Made by a program: the position numbers and the translations under genes. Under the pieces are notes generated by a model. That model did no database searches. It saw only the letters and a program-made list of their open reading frames with translations, and had not been told where the DNA came from. Positions 50,728 to 58,329 of a stretch of DNA of 64,000 nt are shown in pieces. The DNA lies in contig NZ_CP092431.1 of NCBI RefSeq assembly GCF_022385335.1, positions 8,122,001 through 8,186,000 of the forward strand, in the 5' to 3' direction. Origin of the DNA: Streptomyces deccanensis. GTDB lineage: Bacteria; Actinomycetota; Actinomycetes; Streptomycetales; Streptomycetaceae. Position 1 is the first letter of the stretch; each line of letters begins with the position of its first letter.

Positions 50728-52791
50728 ATGAGCCAGCAGGGGGAGAGGCCGACCGGTCACGAGGACGACTGGTGGCGGCAGTTGTACGACGACGCGAGTG
50801 GGGACACGGGCCCCTCGGTGGCGGCCGATTCCCTCGACGACCGCTTCGCCTCGGCGGCGAACACGGTGCGGGCGCCGGCGCCGGAGCCCCCGAGGCCACC
50901 GGGCGGCCCGACCGAGACGACGAGCCCGGGAGAGGCCCCGGCAGGGGCGAGCGGGGGACACCCCGGCGTCCCGGGCGGGCCGAGCGTCCCGGGTGCGTCG
51001 GGCAGGCCGGGTGCGCCGAGTGGGCGGGACGAGACGGGCCCGTGGGGTGCGCCGGACGCGCCTGCGCCGATGCGTTCTGCGGGTGCGTCGAACGGTTCGG
51101 ACGGCTCGGGCACTCTCGGTGGCCCCTCGGACCGGGTGCCGCCGCAGGGCTCGCCGGGGGCCTACTCGGACCGGGTGTCGCCCCAGAGCCCACCGGGCGA
51201 CCCGGCCGGACGCGACGGCCGAGGGCACCAGGGCGACCAAGGCTCGCGCCGGGCTGCCCCTCCCGCGCCCGCACCGCCCGCTGTTCCTCCGCGGCCGTGG
51301 TCCAGTCCGGATCCGGTACCGCCTGTTGATGTCTGCTCGCGTGGGCCCTCCGGTGCGGGTGTCGGCTCCGCGCCGCCCGGTGTTCCCCCGCGGCCGCTGT
51401 CGCGTCCCGATGTCGGCGCTCCTGTCGACGCCGACCCGCGTGGGTCGTCTCGCGCCGGGGGCGGGGCGTCCGGGGAGCGGTCGCCCTTCGGGGTCGTTCC
51501 GCGTCAACCGGGCGGCTCCTCGGCTTCCCCGCCCGCCAGGGACCCCCGGCTCAGTGGGCTCACTCCGCAGCCCGCGCCGTGGGAGCCGCCGGGCGTTCAG
51601 CCGTCGGGGCCCGTGACGTTTCCGCCCGGGCCCACGCCACCGGGGTTCCGCACGGCCGCGCCCTGGCGCCGCACGCCCGCCCGGAGCCCCCACCGGGCGC
51701 AGCCCCCCATCCCCGCTCAGCCACCGTCCCCGGCCCCCGGACCCGCCTCGGAGCCCTCCGACGCCCGGCTCGACCTGCCCACCCCCCAGGCCGACGAGGT
51801 GTCGCTCGTCGACGAGAGCGGGCGGACGCGGGTCGAGTACGTGGGGTCCGGCCCGCCCACCTACGACGCGGAGCCGACCGCGCTGCCGCCGGCGGACCCC
51901 GAGGACCTGGGCGACCTGGTGGCGGACACGGTGCTGGACGGCGCGCGCTACGGGGCGTGCACGCTGCGCGCCGCGTCGCTGCGCGGGGACTCCGCGCGCT
52001 ACCGGGGCGAGCCACGCCGCGACGCGCTCCTCACCGCCCGCTTCGGCCTCGGCGAACAGGCACTGGTCCTGGTGGCCATGGCGACGGGCGCCCGTGCCAC
52101 CCCGGGCGCGCACCGCGCGGCGGGGGAGGCGTGCCGGTGGATCGGCCGGGCCGTAGGGCTGAGCCATGTGCGGCTGGTGGAGGACATCCGGGCCGCCCGG
52201 CGCGGCGATCTGAAGTCGGGGCTGCACCGCCTCACCGACCGCAGCCTCGGCAAGCTCCGCGCCAGCGCCGTAGAACAGGGGCTGGACCCGGAGGAGTACA
52301 CGGCGAGCCTGCGCTGTCTGCTGCTCCCGGCCGACCCGGGGTGCCGTACGCGGGTGTTCTTCGGCGTCGGCGCGGGCGGGCTGTTCCGGCTGCGGGGCGG
52401 CGAGTGGCAGGACATAGAGCCCCGCGTCGCCGACACGGCCGGTGCCCCGGTGGTCGGCTTCGGCTCGCTGCCGCACGAGACCCCGGACGGCGACCGCCTG
52501 ACCATGGACCTCGGCATCACGACACCCCCGAGCCCGTACGAACCCGCTTCGGCCCCGCCCCGCGAACCCTTCCGGTTCCGTGCCTCCGTTGCCCGCGAGG
52601 ACGACGTCCTGCTGCTGTGCACGGGCGGTCTGGCCGAACCGTTGCGCGGGGAGCCACCGCTCGCCGCGCATCTGGCGGCCCGCTGGGGAGCCGCCGAACC
52701 GCCCGGCCTCGCCGCCTTCCTCGCCGACGCCCAGGTCAGGGTCAAGGGGTACGCGGACGACCGTACGGCCGCCGCCGTGTGGGAGGCCTGA
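50728..52791 (+). CDS. PP2C-like protein with long disordered N-terminus, probable pseudophosphatase
   Basis: Protein of 687 residues. After an acidic start (GHEDDWWRQLYDD) about 330 residues are Pro/Gly/Ser/Ala-rich and disordered. From about 375 to the end the order of motifs is that of PPM/PP2C phosphatases, but metal ligands seem lost: the RxxNED-like site reads RGDSARYRGEPRRDA, the DGMGG site reads MATGARATPG, and LCSDG reads LCTGG; only the last DD (YADDRTAAAVWEA) is kept. It may bind rather than dephosphorylate. The ribosome-binding site is poor (AGGGG one base from ATG). It precedes an RsbW-like kinase gene by 358 bp, so a role in sigma-factor control is possible. Confidence 0.8.
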   Translation: MSQQGERPTGHEDDWWRQLYDDASGDTGPSVAADSLDDRFASAANTVRAPAPEPPRPPGGPTETTSPGEAPAGASGGHPGVPGGPSVPGASGRPGAPSGRDETGPWGAPDAPAPMRSAGASNGSDGSGTLGGPSDRVPPQGSPGAYSDRVSPQSPPGDPAGRDGRGHQGDQGSRRAAPPAPAPPAVPPRPWSSPDPVPPVDVCSRGPSGAGVGSAPPGVPPRPLSRPDVGAPVDADPRGSSRAGGGASGERSPFGVVPRQPGGSSASPPARDPRLSGLTPQPAPWEPPGVQPSGPVTFPPGPTPPGFRTAAPWRRTPARSPHRAQPPIPAQPPSPAPGPASEPSDARLDLPTPQADEVSLVDESGRTRVEYVGSGPPTYDAEPTALPPADPEDLGDLVADTVLDGARYGACTLRAASLRGDSARYRGEPRRDALLTARFGLGEQALVLVAMATGARATPGAHRAAGEACRWIGRAVGLSHVRLVEDIRAARRGDLKSGLHRLTDRSLGKLRASAVEQGLDPEEYTASLRCLLLPADPGCRTRVFFGVGAGGLFRLRGGEWQDIEPRVADTAGAPVVGFGSLPHETPDGDRLTMDLGITTPPSPYEPASAPPREPFRFRASVAREDDVLLLCTGGLAEPLRGEPPLAAHLAARWGAAEPPGLAAFLADAQVRVKGYADDRTAAAVWEA

Positions 52792-52844
52792 CGGCGACCA
52801 CCGGCGGGCGGGAGGGGCGTCAATCAGCCGCACCGGGGCCTGAG

Positions 52845-52875
52845 TTGGCCGGTATCGGCGCGCGATTCCGGCCAA
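52845..52875 (+). terminator. Inverted repeat after the PP2C-like gene
   Basis: TTGGCCGG (52845-52852) and CCGGCCAA (52868-52875) form a perfect 8-bp stem with a 15-nt loop 54 bp after the stop. The rest of the 52792-53149 gap is GC-rich and without a gene, apart from the promoter at its right end. Confidence 0.55.
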
Positions 52876-53101
52876 TCAACATCATCGGGGCGAGTGGCCT
52901 GCCCGGCCCGGGGTACACGGCGCCCGTACGCCAGTCGCGCCCCGTGGGCACACGGCCGGATCGGCAGCCTCGCATGGGCAGTTGGGGCCGGCGGCCGGGG
53001 CCGTTCAGGGCTGCCCGGAGCAGGGCCGGGCGTCGGGTTCGTAGGGCTGTGCGGGGGTTTCACGACAGGGGAAGCGCTCTCACAAGGTACCGACAGCTGG
53101 C

Positions 53102-53130
53102 TTGACTCTGTGCGTTTGAAAGCGTACGGA
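53102..53130 (+). promoter_or_regulatory. Promoter of the HATPase kinase gene
   Basis: TTGACT (53102-53107), a 17-bp spacer and TACGGA (53125-53130) form a housekeeping-type promoter. The predicted start point is only about 10 bp ahead of the ATG at 53150, which has no Shine-Dalgarno box, so the mRNA would have a very short leader. Confidence 0.6.
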
Positions 53131-53149
53131 CGGTCGTTGACGATTCGAC

Positions 53150-53716
53150 ATGAGTGCCGCGATCCGGACGGGGGCATGGATCCCCGTGTACGTGTTCGAG
53201 CAGGAAGGAAACGTCATCGGCGCGTGGGCGGGGGTCATGAAGAGGCAGGCACGAGGGGGCGGTCCCACGGCGATCGGGGCCTCCTCGGCGGAGACGGAGG
53301 AGGCGGTCGGCGAAGCGGCGGACAAGGCCGGTGCCGGCCAGCTGAGGCACAGACTCGGGCGGGCCGACCTGAGGGCGGTGCCCGAGGCCCGCAGGGCGCT
53401 GCGGGAGCTGCTGCGGCAATGGGGGCGCCCGGGAAGATCGGAGATAGCGGAGCTGCTGACGAGCGAGCTGGTCACCAACGCGATCATCCACACCGACCAC
53501 GACGCGGTGCTGACCGCCACCGTCTCGCCCCGCGGACTGCACGTGGAGGTACGGGACTTCGTGGGCCGCAGGCCCCGGCCGAGGGTCGCGCCCGCCGACG
53601 ACAGCACGAACGGACGCGGCCTTCTCCTCGTCCAGTCCCTCGCCGACGCCTGGGGGGTACGGGCGCACGGGGTGGGCAAGGCGGTGTGGTTCGACCTCGA
53701 CGGCGGTCTGACCTAG
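53150..53716 (+). CDS. RsbW-like serine kinase/anti-sigma ATPase
   Basis: Protein of 188 residues with a GHKL/HATPase_c fold: the N-box SELVTNAIIHT (about 105-115), the G1-like VEVRDFVGRRPRP and the G2 box GRGLLLVQSLADAWGV. About 60 residues before the fold form a variable N-terminal part. Such small kinases in Streptomyces bind or phosphorylate anti-sigma antagonists. The PP2C-like neighbour 358 bp upstream may belong to the same pathway. A later ATG inside the N-terminal part would give a core-size protein; I keep 53150 because the frame is in-phase with a promoter. Confidence 0.88.
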   Translation: MSAAIRTGAWIPVYVFEQEGNVIGAWAGVMKRQARGGGPTAIGASSAETEEAVGEAADKAGAGQLRHRLGRADLRAVPEARRALRELLRQWGRPGRSEIAELLTSELVTNAIIHTDHDAVLTATVSPRGLHVEVRDFVGRRPRPRVAPADDSTNGRGLLLVQSLADAWGVRAHGVGKAVWFDLDGGLT

Positions 53717-53796
53717 GTCGCCGCGACGGACAACGGAGCCGCCGCGACGGACAGAGGGACAACCGTTGGACGGACAACGGACATGAGACGGGCAAC

Positions 53797-53831
53797 GGAC
53801 AGGGGCGCGGCTCGCTGCCGCGCCCCTGTCC
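53797..53831. terminator. 15-bp-stem hairpin between convergent genes
   Basis: GGACAGGGGCGCGGC (53797-53811) pairs exactly with GCCGCGCCCCTGTCC (53817-53831). Just before it the sequence CGGACAACGGA or close variants recurs several times from 53725 to 53800. It serves the kinase gene and the DUF2637 gene. Confidence 0.85.
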
Positions 53832-53850
53832 GATGTGTGGCTCGTACCGC

Positions 53851-54909
53851 TCAGCCGAACTGCTGCTCCAGGTCCTTGAGCTTGCGCTCCAGGGAGTCGA
53901 GCCGCGGCAGGGCCATGGTGTCGTCCTCCGCGGTGAGGTCGACCGTGATCGACTTGTCAGCGCCGTTGCGGACGGGCTGCAGGGAGGGACGCGTACGCAC
54001 GGGCAGTTGCTCGGGCGTGGATATGGCGGAGTCCGAGGCCACCTGGGCCGCGGGCACGCGCTCCACGGTGGTGTCGACCTGGCGTCCACCACCGCCACCG
54101 CCGCCGCCACGACCGGGCAGACCCCGGTGGCCCCGGCTGATCGCCTTGAGGTGGGCGCGCTCCAGACGCTCCTGCTCGCGCTTGCGCGTCCGGTTCTCTT
54201 CCTTGATCCGCTTGTCCTCGCGCACCTCGTCCACGGCCTCGTCGAGGCTGCGCACGCCCTCCAGGAGCATCAGCGACCACGCCCTGTACGTCTCGCGCGG
54301 GGCCCGCAGCCAGCGCACGACACGGATCTGGGGCAGCGGACGCGGTACGAGGCCCTGCTCGCGCAGCGCGGCCCGGCGGGTCTGCTTCAGCGCGCGGTCG
54401 AACAGCACCGCGGCGGACAGGGACATGCCGGCGAAGAACTGCGGGGCGCCGTCGTGGCCGAGGCCCCTGGGCGCGTGCACCCAGTTGAACCAGGCCGCCG
54501 CACCGGCGAACGTCCACACGAGTATGCGGGAGCCGAGGGCCGCGTCACCGTGGCTGGCCTCGCGCACGGCGAGGACCGAGCAGAACATGGCGGCACCGTC
54601 CAGGCCGAACGGGACCAGGTACTGCCACCCGTCGGTGAGGCCCAGGTTCTGCTCACCGAAGCCCACCAGGCCGCGGAAGGAGAGCGCGGCGGCGACCGCG
54701 GCACAGCAGAAGAGGAGGATGTAGGAAGCCGTGCCGTAGAGGGCCTCCTTGCGCCTACGGCGCTCCTCGCTGCGTTCCCACGAATCCTCTGTCTTCGCGT
54801 GCTCCCCGGAGCGCTTGCCGCGCGCGAGCACCGCAACCGCCGCCAGCATGCCCAGGAGCAGTACGGCGCCCGGAAGCAGCCAGTTCAGCGATATGTCGGT
54901 CAATCTCAT
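53851..54909 (-). CDS. DUF2637 membrane protein with coiled-coil tail
   Basis: Protein of 352 residues. Four or so hydrophobic segments lie in the first 190 residues (LNWLLPGAVLLLGMLAAVAVL, SYILLFCCAAVAAALSF, YLVPFGLDGAAMFCSVLAV, RILVWTFAGAAAWFNWVHA), as in DUF2637 proteins, relatives of plasmid-spread proteins. The C-terminal cytosolic part is highly charged (EVREDKRIKEENRTRKREQE), then Gly-rich, and ends in a short coiled coil (RLDSLERKLKDLEQQF). The ATG at 54909 has AAGGGA. Role unknown; no mobile-element genes are nearby. Confidence 0.85.
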   Translation of the reverse strand: MRLTDISLNWLLPGAVLLLGMLAAVAVLARGKRSGEHAKTEDSWERSEERRRRKEALYGTASYILLFCCAAVAAALSFRGLVGFGEQNLGLTDGWQYLVPFGLDGAAMFCSVLAVREASHGDAALGSRILVWTFAGAAAWFNWVHAPRGLGHDGAPQFFAGMSLSAAVLFDRALKQTRRAALREQGLVPRPLPQIRVVRWLRAPRETYRAWSLMLLEGVRSLDEAVDEVREDKRIKEENRTRKREQERLERAHLKAISRGHRGLPGRGGGGGGGGRQVDTTVERVPAAQVASDSAISTPEQLPVRTRPSLQPVRNGADKSITVDLTAEDDTMALPRLDSLERKLKDLEQQFG

Positions 54910-55247
54910 CAGGGGTCCCTTGCATTGGGATAGGGCGTAACGCCCGCCATAGTGGCCCAATCCTCGCGGCCCTCAGGGGGTTTCGGGGCAAGAGACCGCC
55001 AAAGAAGTGCAATGAGTGACGCTAGGCGGCATTCTGCTCGAACTACCGCGCGAGGGACGGGAGTTGAGTGCGAGTGAGATTACCCGTTCGAGTGGTTCCA
55101 CGGAAAGTTCCTGCGACAAGTGAGGAATTTGTGAACCACCTGTAACCCAACGAGGCTCCCACCCGGAGTGGATCTTACGACACATGCCGCAGGCGATCGC
55201 CGGGGGGTCGCCCTGCACCCGGCCTCCACGACGGCGATGAGGCGCCG
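54910..55247. other. 338-bp intergenic region with lower GC
   Basis: The gap upstream of DUF2637 contains a stretch (about 55040-55180) clearly lower in GC than its surroundings. A minus-strand open frame of 107 codons crosses it but has poor third-position GC, so I do not call it. A small hairpin (GGGCG-TTA-CGCCC type) lies close to the DUF2637 start. Promoter elements for the minus strand are likely here but not clear. Confidence 0.45.
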
Positions 55248-56114
55248 TCAACCCGTGGCGACGGCCGTGAGTTTGGCGATCCGCTCCGTCTCGCACGTGC
55301 GCGGGCAGGTGACGCAGGTGTCCTCGGGGACCAGTGTGTAGAACATGCAGCAGCTCGCCCGGTCCCGGGTGGGCAGTGACTCGCCGCCGGGGCCGGTCAG
55401 TTCACGGAAGCCCGCCGTGCCCACGTACGGGCGGGTCGCGCCCGGGAGCAGCAGTTCCAGCTCGCGTCGGCAGCGCTCCTGCTCGTCGGGGCCCAGGAGT
55501 TCGGCGATGTACCAGATGCCCTCGACGATCTCGTCGGTCGCCATGCCCCACAGCGCGCGTCCGCGCCGCCGCATCCGCGGGCCGAAGCCGCCCAGCACCG
55601 GCTCTATGTGCTCGGCGAACGCGGAGCGCACCTCGGCCCGCAGGGCCTCCTCGTCCGCCACCACACGGGCGCCGGGTTCGCCGGCCGCCGGATCGTCCGG
55701 CAGGCAGCTGAACGTTTCCCCTCGCACCACCAGTCGGCTCTGCTCGCGCTGGAACGCCACGTGCTCGGCGGGGAAGCGCGGCACCCGGCGCTGGAGGAAC
55801 CAGGGGACGGTGAAGAGCAGACAGGCGTACCAGGAGTAGCGGTGCAGTCCGAAGGTCGCCACCACGTCCGGGCGGCCCTTGCGGCCGTGGTCCCGCAGTA
55901 TCTGGGCCTCGTCCCACGCCAGGAACGCGTCGAGCTCGGCCCCCGCCGCCGCGAGCCCGGCCGCGGAGACCCACCCCTCACCGTCGGGCAGGGGATCCGT
56001 GGGGGAGAGTTCTGTCACGCTCATCACCGGCAGGACCTCGGTGAGGCGCGCGTACGACGCCGCCACGGGCGACCTGCGTGAAGTGGGTGCCGGTGCCGGT
56101 GCTGTCCGGGGCAT
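55248..56114 (-). CDS. FhuF-like ferric-siderophore reductase
   Basis: Protein of 288 residues ending in the FhuF-type 2Fe-2S motif: Cys255-Cys256, then Cys267 and Cys270 (SCCMFYTLVPEDTCVTCP), with an extra Cys274. The N-terminal 230 residues form the siderophore-interacting part. It would reduce Fe3+ bound to imported siderophores and release it in the cytosol. The start is put at 56114 because an iron box at 56143-56161 lies between it and any longer start. Iron repression by a DmdR/IdeR protein is expected. It is convergent or adjacent to no other iron gene in the window. Confidence 0.88.
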   Translation of the reverse strand: MPRTAPAPAPTSRRSPVAASYARLTEVLPVMSVTELSPTDPLPDGEGWVSAAGLAAAGAELDAFLAWDEAQILRDHGRKGRPDVVATFGLHRYSWYACLLFTVPWFLQRRVPRFPAEHVAFQREQSRLVVRGETFSCLPDDPAAGEPGARVVADEEALRAEVRSAFAEHIEPVLGGFGPRMRRRGRALWGMATDEIVEGIWYIAELLGPDEQERCRRELELLLPGATRPYVGTAGFRELTGPGGESLPTRDRASCCMFYTLVPEDTCVTCPRTCETERIAKLTAVATG

Positions 56115-56142
56115 ACGGAGACCGCCGTTTCGCCGTCGCTGC

Positions 56143-56161
56143 CAACTAAGGCTTACCTTAC
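56143..56161 (-). promoter_or_regulatory. Iron box (DmdR1/IdeR type)
   Basis: On the minus strand GTAAGGTAAGCCTTAGTTG agrees well with the 19-bp actinobacterial iron box (TTAGGTTAGGCTAACCTAA) at the conserved AGGTNAGNCT positions; the inner TAAGG-N4-CCTTA is a perfect palindrome. It overlaps the expected promoter of the FhuF-like gene, 29 bp upstream of the ATG. Confidence 0.8.
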
Positions 56162-56312
56162 CCGAGGTGGTCGAGGTTTGAACTGAGGGCATGTGCGCCT
56201 ATGGTGCTTTACGACCGGTAACAACCCGAGTAGTGACCTAACCGCCCCCATGTACCCCGTCGGCCGCGCTACTCGACCCGTTCGACACTCGACTCGGCTC
56301 GGAGGAGGACCC

Positions 56313-57203
56313 GTGGAGCAGGCCGGACCGCGCCCGCGCGAGGCCACGGCCATGAGCGCGCCGGACCCCGCCACGGCGCGTCCGGCGTCTGCCTATCGCG
56401 TGCCCGCGCAGCCCGGGGTCGCGGACGTCGACCGGGAGCGGGGCATCGCGGCCGACGGCACCGCGGCCGCGCGCCACGCCGACACCGGGCCTCGCGCCGA
56501 CGCCGCGCGGGGCGAGCACACGCACAGCGAGGTCCCGATCCCGCTGCCGCGCGCCGAGGGGCGCGCCGTCGTCCAGCGCGCCTCCGTGCGCGGGCAGATC
56601 CTCGACGCGTTGCGGGCCGCGCTAGCCGGTGGGGAGCTGACGCCGGGCGAGGTCTACTCGGCGCCCGCGCTGGGTGAGCGGTTCGGGGTCTCCGCGACGC
56701 CCGTCCGCGAGGCGATGCAGCAACTCGCCATCGAGGGCGCGGTCGAGGTCGTGCCCAACCGGGGCTTCCGGGTCGTACGACGGGGTGCCCGGGAACTGGC
56801 AGAGCTGGCGGAGGTACGGGCGCTGCTCCAGGTGCCGGTGATCATGAGGCTCGCGCGGACGCTGCCGGGGGACCGCTGGGGCGAGCTGCGGCCCCTCGCC
56901 GACGAGACGGCGCGGGCGGCGTCCTCCGGGTGCCGTGCGACGTACGGGGAGGCGGACCGGGCCTTCCACCGTGGGGTGCTGGGGCTGTCCGGGAACGAGC
57001 AGCTGCTGCAGATCACGGACGACCTCCACCGGCGGACACAACTGCCGCTGGGGGGTGGCCCCGTGGGGGCGTCCGGCAGCGGGGGCCGGGTGGAACTGAT
57101 GGCTGACGCCGCGGAGCACATCGCGTTGTTGGACGCGTTGGTGGCGGGGGACCTGGAGGCCGCGTGCTGTCTGGTGGAGCGGCATTTCGGGGTGGGGGGC
57201 TGA
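56313..57203 (+). CDS. GntR-family regulator (FCD/FadR type)
   Basis: Regulator of 296 residues. A disordered Pro/Ala/Arg-rich N-terminus of about 85 residues precedes the GntR winged helix (GEVYSAPALGERFGVSATPVREAMQQLA, in outline, then GAVEVVPNRGFRV), and an FCD effector domain follows, with the metal-binding His residues of EADRAFHRG and AEHIALLDAL. The start GTG 56313 has GGAGGAGG close upstream; ATG 56352 is possible. Effector and targets are unknown. Confidence 0.9.
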   Translation: MEQAGPRPREATAMSAPDPATARPASAYRVPAQPGVADVDRERGIAADGTAAARHADTGPRADAARGEHTHSEVPIPLPRAEGRAVVQRASVRGQILDALRAALAGGELTPGEVYSAPALGERFGVSATPVREAMQQLAIEGAVEVVPNRGFRVVRRGARELAELAEVRALLQVPVIMRLARTLPGDRWGELRPLADETARAASSGCRATYGEADRAFHRGVLGLSGNEQLLQITDDLHRRTQLPLGGGPVGASGSGGRVELMADAAEHIALLDALVAGDLEAACCLVERHFGVGG

Positions 57204-57238
57204 GGGTGCGTCGGCGGCTGCGGGTGGTCCGTGGTTGC

Positions 57239-57336
57239 TCGCGCAGTTCCCCGCGCCCCTAAAAAACCCAGGCCCTGCCGGCCTGAAAAGCGCGGGGCGC
57301 AGCCCCGGCTTTTCAGGGGCGCGGGGAACTGCGCGA
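57239..57336. repeat. Inverted repeat of the dispersed hairpin family
   Basis: The 22-bp arms at 57239-57260 and 57315-57336 are perfect and share the CGCAGTTCCCCGCGCCCCT core with the copies near 2.7, 16.0 and 41.9 kb. The loop contains a GGCCCTGCCGGCCTGAAAAG segment like that in the 16-kb copy. It lies between convergent genes and is a likely terminator. Confidence 0.85.
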
Positions 57337-57403
57337 CCAGCCCCCACACACCCGCACCCGCCGACGCACCCGCACCCCCGAGCCATGAGGCGCCGTCAAA
57401 CCG

Positions 57404-58180
57404 TCACGCCGTCGCCGCCGGCGGCGGTGCCAGCTGCCGCGCCAACCACGTCGGCACACCACCCAGCAGCCGGAACAACCGCCCCGCCTCCTCCCGCAGT
57501 CGCGACGCCTCCGGTTCGGACTCCGTCTCGGCGAGGGAGACGAGCGCCGGGGCGGTGCCCACCAGATAGCCCAACTCCTCCCGGATGCGCAGGGACTCGG
57601 CGAAACCGTGCCGCGCCTCGGCCAACTCGCCCTCCCGCAGCGCGAGCCCGGCGAGATGGCGCCAAGTGAAGGACTGCAGGAGCAGGTCGTCATGAGCGGT
57701 GGCACCGGCATGGGCCCGGCGGTAGGCGGCTCGCGCGGCCTGCGGGGAACGGGCGAGGTTCTCCGCGATGAGGCCCCGGCGGAAGTCGAGCAGGGCCCGC
57801 CCGGGCGCGCCGGGCGCGATCAGGGCCGCCGCCCGGCCGAGCGCGGCCCGCGCCTCGTCGGAGCGGTCCCGCACCCCGAGCAGCGTGGCCGCGTACGCCA
57901 GTTGGCCGCGCTCGCAGGCCGCCGCGCCGCGCTCGTCGTCGGTGCGGGCCTGCGCCTCGGCCGTGCGCAGCGCGTCCTCGGCGTCCTCCCAGCCCTGCTC
58001 GGTGTAGAGGCAGCGCTCGACGAGCAGCGCGGTGCGCTGGAGCGAGGCCCGTGGACCGTCGGGCTCGATCAGGGCGGCCGCGTCGACCCAGCAGGCGCGT
58101 GAGCGCAGCCGCCATACCGCGGTCTGGAGTGGATCGTCACCGGCTGTCGTTCCGTCACCAGACATGGCGGTATGCGCCAC
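57404..58180 (-). CDS. TPR-like helical repeat protein
   Basis: Protein of 258 residues, almost all alpha-helical, with repeated helix pairs rich in Ala, Leu, Arg and Glu (ALRTAEAQARTDDERGAAACERG, AHDDLLLQSFTWRHLAGLALREGE, in outline), the pattern of tetratricopeptide repeats. No catalytic or DNA-binding motif is seen. GTG 58180 is chosen for its GGAGGG box; ATG 58165 is an alternative start. It lies downstream of pucR on the same strand and may be a protein-interaction partner. Function unknown. Confidence 0.78.
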   Translation of the reverse strand: MAHTAMSGDGTTAGDDPLQTAVWRLRSRACWVDAAALIEPDGPRASLQRTALLVERCLYTEQGWEDAEDALRTAEAQARTDDERGAAACERGQLAYAATLLGVRDRSDEARAALGRAAALIAPGAPGRALLDFRRGLIAENLARSPQAARAAYRRAHAGATAHDDLLLQSFTWRHLAGLALREGELAEARHGFAESLRIREELGYLVGTAPALVSLAETESEPEASRLREEAGRLFRLLGGVPTWLARQLAPPPAATA

Positions 58181-58329
58181 GTTGCCCTCCCCGAGCACGT
58201 CCTTGAGCTTTGAGTGGTGGCGGCATCTCAGCACGAATTCCGGGGCCCGGCCAAGGGGGTGGGTGAAGGAATTCACAAAGTCATGGGGTGCGGACGGCGC
58301 ACTTGATCTTCGTCCACCACCCCCTGGGC

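Noticed and set aside
52824..53177. Minus-strand 117-codon open frame before the kinase gene
   Set aside because: Low-complexity Pro/Arg-rich translation with no ribosome-binding site; it crosses the kinase promoter.
53851..54909. Integrative plasmid remnant, suggested by DUF2637 (plasmid-spread-like) protein
   Set aside because: No integrase, replication or transfer genes nor attachment site is visible, and the neighbours are ordinary chromosome genes.
54973..55296. Minus-strand 107-codon open frame in the DUF2637 upstream region
   Set aside because: Third-position GC is low and unlike genes of the window, it has no ribosome-binding site, and it overlaps the FhuF-like gene.
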